This document shows, piece after piece, positions 51,055 to 59,013 of a stretch of 64,000 nucleotides of DNA. Source of the stretch: Streptomyces sp. SID8374 (GTDB lineage: Bacteria > Actinomycetota > Actinomycetes > Streptomycetales > Streptomycetaceae); contig NZ_WWGH01000002.1 of assembly GCF_009865135.1 (NCBI RefSeq), positions 496,001-560,000 on the forward strand, written 5' to 3'. The notes below the pieces were generated by a model. That model was given only the letters and a program-made list of their open reading frames with translations, was not told the origin of the DNA and ran no database searches. The position numbers and the translations under genes are program-made. Each line of letters begins with the position of its first letter. Within the stretch, counting starts at the first letter, position 1.

Positions 51055-51633
51055 TCAGGGGGTCGCAGCGGTCGGGATCGCGGCAGCGGTTTCGTGGATC
51101 TCGACATCGACCCACTCGCCGGTCGAGATGAGCGGCACGGCGCGCGCCTCGTTCTCGATCGTGCGGTAGTCCTCCTCCGCCAGGCCGAGGCCGGGAAAGC
51201 TGGACATGATGCACTTGAAGAGGGTGAAGTACACGTCGCCGCCGACGAGATCGCCGCCCGAGGTGGGGGTCTTTCCGACGATCTTGTATGGGAGGGGCTT
51301 CGCGCCCTGCTTCAGCGACCACTTCGACTTCTGCGCCGGAGTCGTCCCGGAGTCGGTGACCGTGCTGGACACGAGCGCCTTCAGCACGTCCAGCGACAGC
51401 TTCGCGTGCGGGTACGACACGGTCACGTTGGAGATCGACGAGTCCGAGTCCAGGAGCCCGTTGTCACCGCGGAGCTCCTTCACCTCCACGTCGCCGGAGA
51501 TCTCCATCGACTTGATGCCGGGGACGTCGATGCCCTCCCCGTACGCCGGGGTGCCCCCGGCAGGGTCGGAGAGCAGCGGAAAGATCTTGCAGTCCTCGAC
51601 TGCGTACAGCTTGGTCACTCGGCTGAGCGGCAT
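51055..51633 (-). CDS. Major tail protein
   Basis: 192 residues, tube-forming. Features: I-K-S-M-E-I-S-G-D-V-E-V-K-E-L-R-G-D-N, typical of HK97/lambda gpV-like tail tube proteins, and a C-terminal T-G-E-W-V-D-V-E-I-H-E-T. Immediately upstream of the G/GT chaperone in transcription order, as expected. Confidence 0.85.
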   Translation of the reverse strand: MPLSRVTKLYAVEDCKIFPLLSDPAGGTPAYGEGIDVPGIKSMEISGDVEVKELRGDNGLLDSDSSISNVTVSYPHAKLSLDVLKALVSSTVTDSGTTPAQKSKWSLKQGAKPLPYKIVGKTPTSGGDLVGGDVYFTLFKCIMSSFPGLGLAEEDYRTIENEARAVPLISTGEWVDVEIHETAAAIPTAATP

Positions 51634-51676
51634 GATCAGTTCCTTCCTGGTGCCGGGGTTCGGCCCGGACGGTGGG

Positions 51677-52006
51677 CTACTCGGTGCTGGTGCTGCTGGA
51701 CCATCCGCCGGTCCACGGCGGTGACTCCGGCTCAGGGACAGGGATGAGCTCGGCGACCGCGCCCGGGATCAGCGCGGCCAGCGCTTCGCCGCCGTGCCCG
51801 GCGCCTTGCGGCGGGATGACCCCGTCGACCAGCCACCACGAGACCCCGGGGCGCCCGGGCGTTTCGTAGACGCTGACGAGTCCGTCGGTGACCCCGCCGG
51901 CCGGATCGATGCGGACGACGGTGGCGCCGGGCCGGGGCGGCCAGTCGGTGCCGAGGTAGGACAGGACGTCCTCGCGGGGCATGGCGTAGAGGGTGACGTC
52001 GGTCAT
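51677..52006 (-). CDS. Hypothetical head-tail region protein
   Basis: 109 residues, M-T-D-V-T-L-Y-A-M-P-R-E-D-V-L-S-Y-L, with W-P-P-R-P-G-A-T-V-V-R-I-D-P and W-W-L-V-D-G-V-I-P. ATG overlaps the preceding stop (ATGA). Family not recognised; between tail terminator and major tail protein. Confidence 0.7.
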   Translation of the reverse strand: MTDVTLYAMPREDVLSYLGTDWPPRPGATVVRIDPAGGVTDGLVSVYETPGRPGVSWWLVDGVIPPQGAGHGGEALAALIPGAVAELIPVPEPESPPWTGGWSSSTSTE

Positions 52007-52452
52007 GCGGGGGTCACCTCCGAGCGGAGCAGCACGCGGTGGATGGCGAGGGTGATGGAGGCCCGGACCCGGTTGTCGCTGATCGGGAAGCGGTCGATGT
52101 CGGTGACGCGCACTGCGGTGACCTTCGCGGGGTGCGCGGGTAGGCCGTTGCCGTGGAGGGCGTGGGCGATGGCCTCGGCCAGCCCGTACCGCTCCACCGC
52201 GCGGGCGGTCCCCGCGGTGGCCTTCGTGCGGGCGGCCTCGATCAAGTCGACGGCCACCTTCTCGACGATGGTCAGCTCGGCGTCCGGGTCGCCGAAGTCC
52301 CCGTTTGCGGTGTCCATCGAGATGCCGAGCGCCTCGGTGACGACGATGAACGGCGGGGCCTGTCCCTCGCGGGGACCATCGCGGAAGACGGGCACCCCGA
52401 AGGCGAGGGACTCCAGCCGGGCCTTGATCGCACCGGACGTGGTGGCGGCCAT
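52003..52452 (-). CDS. Tail terminator-like protein
   Basis: 149 residues from ATG 52452 (M-A-A-T-T-S-G-A-I-K-A-R-L-E-S-L). Pattern F-I-V-V-T-E-A-L-G-I-S and L-T-I-V-E-K-V-A-V-D-L resembles tail-completion/terminator proteins (DUF3168-like). It would cap the head-proximal end of the tail. Overlaps neighbours on both sides. Confidence 0.68.
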   Translation of the reverse strand: MAATTSGAIKARLESLAFGVPVFRDGPREGQAPPFIVVTEALGISMDTANGDFGDPDAELTIVEKVAVDLIEAARTKATAGTARAVERYGLAEAIAHALHGNGLPAHPAKVTAVRVTDIDRFPISDNRVRASITLAIHRVLLRSEVTPA

Positions 52453-52895
52453 CAGCGGACCCTCCGTCCGGCACGGGCCAGCTCCTCGCGCAGCCACACC
52501 TCAGCCATCGCGATCGCGGGGGCCAGGAACGGGTGCGGGGCGGTGCCCGGGTGGTCGACATACGCCACCGGGTGCGGGGCCCCCGGCCAGTACAGGGCGG
52601 CCTTGGTGCGCGGGTAGATCCGGTGGGGGGCGGTGCCGTACTCGACATGCTCCGCGTAGTCCACGTTGGTGCCGACGGTGACGTCGTACGTACGCCCGCG
52701 ATCCTCGGAGCGGGACACGATCGACGAGCGCAGCCGCCCGGTGTCGACCGGCGCCCGGCGGCGCGCTTCGTTTTGCACCCGGGTCCCGGTACGGTCGGCG
52801 GCGCGCTTCGACTCGGTCGAAAGGCGGCCGACGAACCGGCGCAGCCCGCGCTCGAACTGGCGGGCGTCCATGCTGAAGCTCCCGGAGACGGCCAT
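52452..52895 (-). CDS. HK97 gp10-like neck/tail-completion protein
   Basis: 147 residues: F-E-R-G-L-R-R-F, R-V-Q-N-E-A-R-R-R-A-P-V-D-T-G-R-L-R-S-S-I, a motif highly typical of HK97_gp10/DUF646 proteins, and E-Y-G-T-A-P-H. Acts in head-tail joining. TGATG overlap with the connector gene. Confidence 0.87.
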   Translation of the reverse strand: MAVSGSFSMDARQFERGLRRFVGRLSTESKRAADRTGTRVQNEARRRAPVDTGRLRSSIVSRSEDRGRTYDVTVGTNVDYAEHVEYGTAPHRIYPRTKAALYWPGAPHPVAYVDHPGTAPHPFLAPAIAMAEVWLREELARAGRRVR

Positions 52896-53578
52896 CAGAT
52901 ACCGCCGATCATGCTGTGCCCGCGGTTGAGATAGCCGACCAACAGGGCGTCTACCTGCGTCGATCCGGTGGACGCCGACGGGGCGACGGGCGTCGCCTCC
53001 TCGTCGCTGGTGTTCTCGATGCGGACGTTGTTGCCCTCGTCGTCCACGTCGAGGCCGGGCCCGGCCGTGCTGTCCGCGTCGGACGGGGCAGCGGCGGCCT
53101 GGATGTGCGCGGCGAGGAGGGCGCACGCCTGGGCCACCAGCGGCGGCACCTCGGCGAAACCGAACGTCCCGGTGATGCGGGCCTGTTCGGCTCCCCACCG
53201 GTCGAACAGGCCACGCCACCCGCCGTTGTACGACTCGGCCCCGGCCACGAGGTCGTCCCAGCCGCCCCACCGCAGGTGCACCGCGTCCACCCCACCGAGC
53301 ACCTCGGACGACGTGACCCGGTACGCCGACGACGGGAGCCACGGCCCGTCGTCCGTGCCGACGACGGGCTGAACCGACGTGACCGTGCGGACGCGGCGCG
53401 GGAGCAGGGCTGTCCCGTCCGGCGCCACGTCCGCCACCACCACCGCCACAGTGGGCTCGAAGAACTGCTGGGTGTAGGCGGTGATGCGCTCCGTGGCAGC
53501 GCTGATACACGCGGCGACCTCACCGTCAGTGCCGGTGCAGCCCGCGTCTTTCGCCTGGTCCACGGAGCAGTACGCCAC
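52895..53578 (-). CDS. Head-tail connector (adaptor) protein
   Basis: 227 residues: M-A-Y-C-S-V-D-Q-A-K, an N-terminal helical bundle with A-A-T-E-R-I-T-A-Y-T, and R-I-T-G-T-F-G-F-A-E-V-P-P-L-V-A-Q-A-C-A, typical of gp6/gp15-type adaptors that bind the portal. A long acidic linker (about 170-205) is unusual for the family. Confidence 0.8.
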   Translation of the reverse strand: MAYCSVDQAKDAGCTGTDGEVAACISAATERITAYTQQFFEPTVAVVVADVAPDGTALLPRRVRTVTSVQPVVGTDDGPWLPSSAYRVTSSEVLGGVDAVHLRWGGWDDLVAGAESYNGGWRGLFDRWGAEQARITGTFGFAEVPPLVAQACALLAAHIQAAAAPSDADSTAGPGLDVDDEGNNVRIENTSDEEATPVAPSASTGSTQVDALLVGYLNRGHSMIGGI

Positions 53579-53581
53579 AGG

Positions 53582-53863
53582 TCAGCCCTCGCCGTCCTGC
53601 TCGGCCGCGTCCAGCTCGCGCCGGGCGCCGGCCGTGACGACCTGGCCCTTCACTGCGATTTGCCGGGCGTAGCCGCCGGGGTGGGTGTGCACGACCGGGC
53701 CGGTGACGCCGCCGGTGCCCGCGCCGTCGAGCGCCCGGAAGGCGTCCTCGGGGGCGCGCTGGCCGATCTCCCAACCGGTGCCCGCGTCGTACTCCTGGGT
53801 GCGGACGGTGGCCGCCGGGACGGCGTCCTTGTCCTGCTCGGGCTTGCTTCCGCGTGCTGCCAT
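53582..53863 (-). CDS. Hypothetical phage protein
   Basis: 93 residues, hydrophilic, with V-V-H-T-H-P-G-G-Y-A-R-Q-I-A. Between the connector and a small capsid-proximal protein. Not recognised. Short 1-3 bp gaps to neighbours suggest co-translation. Confidence 0.65.
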   Translation of the reverse strand: MAARGSKPEQDKDAVPAATVRTQEYDAGTGWEIGQRAPEDAFRALDGAGTGGVTGPVVHTHPGGYARQIAVKGQVVTAGARRELDAAEQDGEG

Positions 53864-53864
53864 G

Positions 53865-54095
53865 TCAGCTACCTCCGATGACGCCGCGCGTCCGCAGGGC
53901 GGCCAGCAGCGCGTTGTACGCGGTCGTGACGGCCGCGAGGTTGGCGAAGTCCGGGGACTGGTTGTTGATGACGGGCTTGGTGCTGCCGTCCATGAGGGCG
54001 GGCGACGTGCCGATGACGCGGAGCGTCTCGGTCTCCTGGTTCGGTACGCGGGTTCCGCCCTTGGTGAGCGTGACCTGCTTCGTCACCCCGCCCAT
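53865..54095 (-). CDS. Small head-associated protein (head-fibre/decoration-like)
   Basis: 76 residues, M-G-G-V-T-K-Q-V-T-L-T-K-G-G-T, ending D-F-A-N-L-A-A-V-T-T-A-Y-N-A-L-L-A-A-L-R-T-R-G-V-I. This C-terminal helix is like that of phage head-fibre proteins. TGATG overlap with the capsid gene. Role is inference from pattern and position. Confidence 0.6.
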   Translation of the reverse strand: MGGVTKQVTLTKGGTRVPNQETETLRVIGTSPALMDGSTKPVINNQSPDFANLAAVTTAYNALLAALRTRGVIGGS

Positions 54096-55354
54096 CAGGT
54101 CGCCGCCGCGAACGTGATCTTCACGAAGGCTGCCGGGGTGTGAACCGCAAGGTTCGCCCGGTGCTCCGCCAGGACGACGAGGGTGTTGTCGATGAACAGC
54201 GACGCGTGGCTGTCGGTCATCAGGATCGTGATGCCCTGACGCCGCCACAGAGTCGCCCCGGCACGGAACCCGCCCAGGAGCGCCGTCCCCTGCGCCATCG
54301 CGACGGTGGTCACGACCCGCAGACCCCACAGGCGCATCGCCGCGCCCGGCTCGGTCACCGAGGTGATGACCCGGAACTGCCCGTTCGCGTCCGTGTCGAG
54401 TTCGATGTCCTGCCAGTCCAGCGGGTTCAGGATCACCGAGTCCGGCGGGTACAGCGCCAGTTCGGCCTGCGTCCGCGCCTTCCTGACGGTGATGAGCTTC
54501 GCGTCGGTGTTGCCGACACCCGGCTGGTACACGCCGATACCGGACGTGGTGAGCACGCCCTGCATCTCCGTGGTGCCGTTGCCGGTGAGGAGCTGCCGGT
54601 CCTCCTTGAACCGCAGCCCGTACGTCAGCCGGCCGTTGATGTAGCCCATCAGCTGGCCGTTGTCGTCCGCTGCCTGGCGGGTGATCGGCGTCCAGTGGGC
54701 CACGGTCTTGAGCGTGGTGGTGACCAGCTCGAACTCGAACGGCCCGGACATGGGCTTCGTCTTGCCCTCGGCGACGACCGCGGCGTTGTTCCAGGTGCCG
54801 ACACCGGTCACCGGGCCGGACACGTCCCGCAGGTACTCCAGGGTCGTCCCGTCCGAGGTCTGCTGGTCGAACAGGTCGGCCACCAGGAGCGGGTAGTCCG
54901 GGTTCTCCGGGATGACCCCGGGGACGCGGGTGTTCTGGAGCGGGTAGGTGCCGGTGTTCGTGGTGCCGACCGGGGCGTCGCGGGTGTCACCGGGGGCGAA
55001 GTGCTCGCCGAACTTGCCCTGGTAGCCGCCGGCCCGGAAGGTCTCCAGGGCGCGGCTGCGGACGAAGGCTTCGGCGACGGAGACGGGGTGCTGGTTGCCG
55101 GTGTCGTCGGGCTGCATGCCGGGCTGGTCGCGGCGCTGCTGCGGGGCGTTGGGCTGGGGCTGCGGGTCACCGGCGGGGAGCGTTGCGGCGCGGAGGGCGC
55201 GCAGGCGGGCGTCGCGCTGGTTGGCCTGTTCGATCGCGGCGGCGACGGTGTCGGCGCGCTGGAGCAGTTCGTTGATGTCGCCGTCGTATGTCTCGTCGGC
55301 GAGGAGTGCGGCGATCTCGTCGCGCTGCTCGGTGAGGGTGGGTGCCGGGGGCAT
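54095..55354 (-). CDS. Major capsid protein, HK97 fold
   Basis: 419 residues. N-terminal delta-like coiled segment (about 1-95, L-T-E-Q-R-D-E-I-A-A-L-L) removed by the protease, then the HK97 core: V-A-E-G-K-T-K-P-M-S, T-L-K-T-V-A-H-W-T-P-I-T-R, L-N-P-L-D-W-Q-D-I, and L-R-V-V-T-T. The gene order protease, tiny basic protein, capsid is standard. Confidence 0.93.
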   Translation of the reverse strand: MPPAPTLTEQRDEIAALLADETYDGDINELLQRADTVAAAIEQANQRDARLRALRAATLPAGDPQPQPNAPQQRRDQPGMQPDDTGNQHPVSVAEAFVRSRALETFRAGGYQGKFGEHFAPGDTRDAPVGTTNTGTYPLQNTRVPGVIPENPDYPLLVADLFDQQTSDGTTLEYLRDVSGPVTGVGTWNNAAVVAEGKTKPMSGPFEFELVTTTLKTVAHWTPITRQAADDNGQLMGYINGRLTYGLRFKEDRQLLTGNGTTEMQGVLTTSGIGVYQPGVGNTDAKLITVRKARTQAELALYPPDSVILNPLDWQDIELDTDANGQFRVITSVTEPGAAMRLWGLRVVTTVAMAQGTALLGGFRAGATLWRRQGITILMTDSHASLFIDNTLVVLAEHRANLAVHTPAAFVKITFAAAT

Positions 55355-55560
55355 CAGGGCCTCCTCGGTCGTGGGGCGGGCTCGCAGCCCACCCAGCGGT
55401 CTGGGTGTCCTGCGCCCGTCTTTCACGGCCGGTGGGTCGCGCCCGGCATGCCTGTGGCTTTTACGTCCGGTTCAGGCGGCCCGGATCAGATGGGGGGAGA
55501 GTAGATCGATTCCGCAAGTGCGTGCGGGGGAGGTGTGTTGGTCGCCCCGGTGGCGGTCGT

Positions 55561-55698
55561 CTACCTGCGTCGTCGGCGTCGGGCGGGCAGCGACTTGTAC
55601 GAGCGGGACCGGTTGGCCCAGCGGCGAGCCCATGCCTTCCGGGTGGCAAACGCCCATCGCCACTGGGCCTTGCTGCGGAACCCGCGCTTCCCGGGCAT
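55561..55698 (-). CDS. Tiny Arg/Lys/Trp-rich basic phage protein
   Basis: 45 residues, M-P-G-K-R-G-F-R-S-K-A-Q-W-R-W-A-F-A-T-R and ending in R-A-R-R-R-R-R-R. The F-R-S-K-A-Q-W-R-W-A-F-A-T core is, to my recollection, common in actinophage genomes. Its ATG overlaps the protease stop (TGATG), so translation is likely coupled. Function unknown; a charge partner for DNA or scaffold is possible. Confidence 0.75.
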   Translation of the reverse strand: MPGKRGFRSKAQWRWAFATRKAWARRWANRSRSYKSLPARRRRRR

Positions 55699-56345
55699 CA
55701 GGCACCCAGGCGCAGCAGCGCGGCCCGGCGGAGGCGTAGGTTCATCTGCTGCCGGTGCAGGATCTCCGTGTCGCGGCCGTGCTCCCGGTCGTAGTCCGCG
55801 AGGCGCTCGGCCAGCGTCGGCTCCCCGGTCTCGGAGTACAGGGCGCCCAGGGCGGACCGCACCGTCTTCAGCTTCGACCCGGGGACGGCGGCCATGCGCG
55901 CGGTGATCTGGGAGACCTCGACGAGGCGGGCGGAGCGGATGTTGTCGAGGACGTCGGCGCGGTCGTCGTCGCCCATCTCAGCGACCTTCTCCCACGGGGG
56001 GAGATCGGTCCGGATGAAGCCCACCGACAGCTCGCGCGCGCTTCCGCTGCGGGCCATGGCGCGCTTGTCGCGGCCGTCCACCGTGTCGTCGTACAGGCCA
56101 GCGATGTGCAGCAGGTTGGACTGCTCGTCGGCCCGGAACGTGCCGATCGGGGTGTACGGACTGTGCATCCACAGGTAGGCGTACGACCCCTTGTCGATGC
56201 CGCGCTTGAAGACGCCGGGGTGGAAGGTGGTGCCGTAGCTGTCCTTCTTGCCGTACTGGCAGGCGATCCCGTCGAAGGTGCCGTCCTGGTCTTCGCCTAC
56301 GCGGAACTCGTGCGTCTCGAAGACGCGGAACTCCAGCTCGGTCAT
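55698..56345 (-). CDS. HK97-family prohead protease
   Basis: 215-residue serine protease that processes the capsid delta domain during maturation. Catalytic residues are visible: His in L-W-M-H-S-P and Ser in A-R-E-L-S-V-G-F. The C-terminal helical part likely acts as self-processing region. ATG 56345 overlaps the preceding stop (ATGA). Confidence 0.9.
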   Translation of the reverse strand: MTELEFRVFETHEFRVGEDQDGTFDGIACQYGKKDSYGTTFHPGVFKRGIDKGSYAYLWMHSPYTPIGTFRADEQSNLLHIAGLYDDTVDGRDKRAMARSGSARELSVGFIRTDLPPWEKVAEMGDDDRADVLDNIRSARLVEVSQITARMAAVPGSKLKTVRSALGALYSETGEPTLAERLADYDREHGRDTEILHRQQMNLRLRRAALLRLGA

Positions 56346-56683
56346 CGCTGCTCTCCCTTGGGTGCGTTGTCGGCGTAGACCTTGGCGACGCCGTCCATGA
56401 CGGCGCGGTGGGACGGGGACAGGAGCGGCGCGTACCGGTACACCGCCCGGCCCTTTGCGTCCTTGCCGTCGTACTCGTAGACGACGGAGCCGTTCCCGAA
56501 CGTCATGTGCCGGGGCAGTTCACCGTCGGCGTCGGGGCGGGCCATGATGTCCTGCTTGCCGTCGAACGGGCCGCGCCGCACCTCGGCGAACGGCACCCCC
56601 GGCGGGCAGTACGCCCCCTGGTACTGGACGGTCCCGGCAGGCTGGAGGATCACGGGGACCTCGCCCCGCAGCAAAGTGGCCAT
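56342..56683 (-). CDS. Hypothetical phage protein between portal and protease
   Basis: 113 residues, M-A-T-L-L-R-G-E-V-P-V-I-L-Q-P-A-G, with a Tyr-rich end (V-V-Y-E-Y-D-G-K, Y-R-Y-A-P-L-L). Similar small proteins occur at this position in Streptomyces phages, but the role is unknown. Confidence 0.68.
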   Translation of the reverse strand: MATLLRGEVPVILQPAGTVQYQGAYCPPGVPFAEVRRGPFDGKQDIMARPDADGELPRHMTFGNGSVVYEYDGKDAKGRAVYRYAPLLSPSHRAVMDGVAKVYADNAPKGEQR

Positions 56684-56685
56684 GG

Positions 56686-59004
56686 TCAGTTCTCCTCGAA
56701 CTCGAAGGTCAGCGCACACCGGCACTGAATGGACTGGTTGGCGGGCGCGGCCGCGTCGGCGGGCCACCGGGACTGGGTCAGCGGAAACCGCTTGTTCATC
56801 GCGACGCTGGAGCCCTGCGCCGCCCGATGCGTGCGCCTCGTGCGCTTGTCGTCGGTCGACACCCACGTCTTCCGCACCGCACCCTGATCCAGCGCCGCCA
56901 GGAACGACGCCTGCGAGTAGCCGCCCACCGTCTCCGTACGGGCGATCATCGTCGCCCGGTAGTCGGAGAGGTTCGTGAACACCTGCTGGATCCTGGCCCG
57001 GAGCTGGGGCACGGACTCGCCGTCGGCGACACCGTGCGCGAGGAGCTGCGACCGCAGCACCTGTTCCGTCGTAGCCGTCACCTGCCCCGCCAGCTCGTCG
57101 ATGCGGTCCGTCAGCGCGGTCGCCACGTCCGGCTCGTCGAGGTCGAACGACGGGCTGATGCTGACCGCACCGCGCCTCCACGCCCGCTCTACGAAGGGGC
57201 GCAGCGCGGCCGCCGTTGCCCGCCGCCAGTACCCCCCGTCGAAGATGTCGCGGACCTTGATCCGCTCCTCCCACCCGGCGGGGCCCGTCGCGACGTCCAT
57301 GTCCGTCGCCCGCGCGGCCGGCACCACGTCCAGGTCCGGCGGGGCCAGCACCAGCTGCTGCTCGCGGGCGAGGGCGCACGCCTCGGCCCGGACCTCGGTC
57401 AGCCAGGCGGCCGAGCGTTCGGGCTTCTTCATCAGCCGATCGAAGTCGCGGAGCACCCGCGCCTGCTGCTCCCGGGCGAGCGCCCGCACCGCCCGGACCC
57501 CGGCCGCCTCCAGCTCGTCGTACGCCTCGTTGATGTCCGCCAGCGACGGGGGCGACGGGGCGTCGTCGTCCGCGCGCGTCAGCTCCCGACGACGCGGCAC
57601 CGACGGGCCGTCCACCTGCGGCGGGACAGCACCGAGCAGCCGGGCCAACGCCGCCTCCACCGCCCGTTCGACGACGGGCCCGACGTCCGGCGCCGACGGC
57701 AGCAGGCGGGAGAAGTCGACGTCCCACGACCGCGCCTCATCGCCACCGGGTGCACCCTGGACCGGCGCCCACTGCGCCCGGTACGGGGTGAGGGTGTGGG
57801 CGCCGAGCCCGTTCGGCAGGGGCTCCTTGCCCAGCTCGGCGCGCGCCTCGTCGATCGTCAGTGTGTCGGAGTACACCGACGCCCTGGTGCGGTTGGCCAC
57901 CGAGTCCTGCGCCTCCTGCAACGCCTCCACGCTGCTCAGGTCGAACTCGGCTTCTTCGGAGTCGCTGGGCAGGAGGATGCGGTCAATCTCGCTGCCGATC
58001 AGCTCCAGCTTCGGCTTGATCGTGTCCGACCACAGGGTCGCCTTTGCCGCCGCCCGGTTCTCGTACGTCGTCCCGGCGGCCAGGTAGTCGTGGGGGACAC
58101 CGAACGCCATCATCACCTCGGCCGCGTTCGCCATCCGCGACTCCAGGTAGTCCATCTCCTCGGCCGTCAGCCCAACCCGGGCGTACGAGACCGGAGTACC
58201 GCCGCCGGGCGGGGACGCGACGAGGAGGTTCTTGCCCGCGTTCGCCGGGCCCTGCATGCTGCTGCGCCACGACGCCTTGGCCGCAGCGAAGGCCGACTCC
58301 TCCATCTGCCCGAGGTAGACGACGCCCGTCGGCGACGCCCCGTTCTTGTAGCTGGAGCGCTGCCACTCGCGGGCGAACGCATCCATGTCCACCGCGTGCC
58401 GCGCGGCCTTCCACGGGGCGAGACAGCCGAGCGGGTCGAACGGATGCGGGTACCGCAACCACAGCATCTCTTCCGGAAGCACGGGCACCTGCACGCCGTC
58501 CGCCCGCCGGATCACGAACCCCACCAAGTTCGCCATGGTGGGCCGCAGGTGCACAGGCTTATCGACGACAACGTCAACCTGGTCGAAGACGATGTGCGCC
58601 TCAGTCGGGTCACCGAGCCCGGTCTCACCTCGGTCCAACCAGATGAAGCTCTGCCCGGCCAACTCGCCCTGCTGGAGCATGAGGCTCTTGAAGACGCGGG
58701 CAGACATGAACGGGTTCGGCTTCTTGTTGAGCAGGTGGGCAACGCGGTGCCCATCGATGACGGTTCCGTCGGGTTGCCGTACGGCGAGCGGCACGCTGCT
58801 GCCGTTGTCGGCGATCGCCGCGACGCACCGGTATGCGACAGCCGAGTTGGAGTACCCGCGTGCCTCCGCATCCAGGTCGATGGTCAGCGACTGCTGGCCG
58901 CCGACGCTGGCCACGGTGATCGGGCGGCGCTCGCGCAGCGTGTCCAGGCCGCCGACGGCGCGGCGGCCGAACAGCGCGTCGGCCACGTCCTTGAAGCGTC
59001 CCAC
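56686..59004 (-). CDS. Portal protein fused to MuF-like head morphogenesis domain
   Basis: 772 residues in two parts. Residues 1 to about 410 are an HK97-type portal (G-Y-S-N-S-A-V-A-Y-R-C-V-A-A-I-A, L-L-N-K-K-P-N-P-F-M-S, D-Y-L-E-S-R). Then a linker, and from about 500 to 772 a MuF/minor-head domain with the hallmarks I-A-R-T-E-T, W-V-S-T-D-D-K-R-T-R and the C-terminal C-R-C. The two functions are normally separate adjacent genes. No frameshift or stop separates them here. Confidence 0.9.
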   Translation of the reverse strand: MGRFKDVADALFGRRAVGGLDTLRERRPITVASVGGQQSLTIDLDAEARGYSNSAVAYRCVAAIADNGSSVPLAVRQPDGTVIDGHRVAHLLNKKPNPFMSARVFKSLMLQQGELAGQSFIWLDRGETGLGDPTEAHIVFDQVDVVVDKPVHLRPTMANLVGFVIRRADGVQVPVLPEEMLWLRYPHPFDPLGCLAPWKAARHAVDMDAFAREWQRSSYKNGASPTGVVYLGQMEESAFAAAKASWRSSMQGPANAGKNLLVASPPGGGTPVSYARVGLTAEEMDYLESRMANAAEVMMAFGVPHDYLAAGTTYENRAAAKATLWSDTIKPKLELIGSEIDRILLPSDSEEAEFDLSSVEALQEAQDSVANRTRASVYSDTLTIDEARAELGKEPLPNGLGAHTLTPYRAQWAPVQGAPGGDEARSWDVDFSRLLPSAPDVGPVVERAVEAALARLLGAVPPQVDGPSVPRRRELTRADDDAPSPPSLADINEAYDELEAAGVRAVRALAREQQARVLRDFDRLMKKPERSAAWLTEVRAEACALAREQQLVLAPPDLDVVPAARATDMDVATGPAGWEERIKVRDIFDGGYWRRATAAALRPFVERAWRRGAVSISPSFDLDEPDVATALTDRIDELAGQVTATTEQVLRSQLLAHGVADGESVPQLRARIQQVFTNLSDYRATMIARTETVGGYSQASFLAALDQGAVRKTWVSTDDKRTRRTHRAAQGSSVAMNKRFPLTQSRWPADAAAPANQSIQCRCALTFEFEEN

Positions 59005-59013
59005 ATGGTCCTC

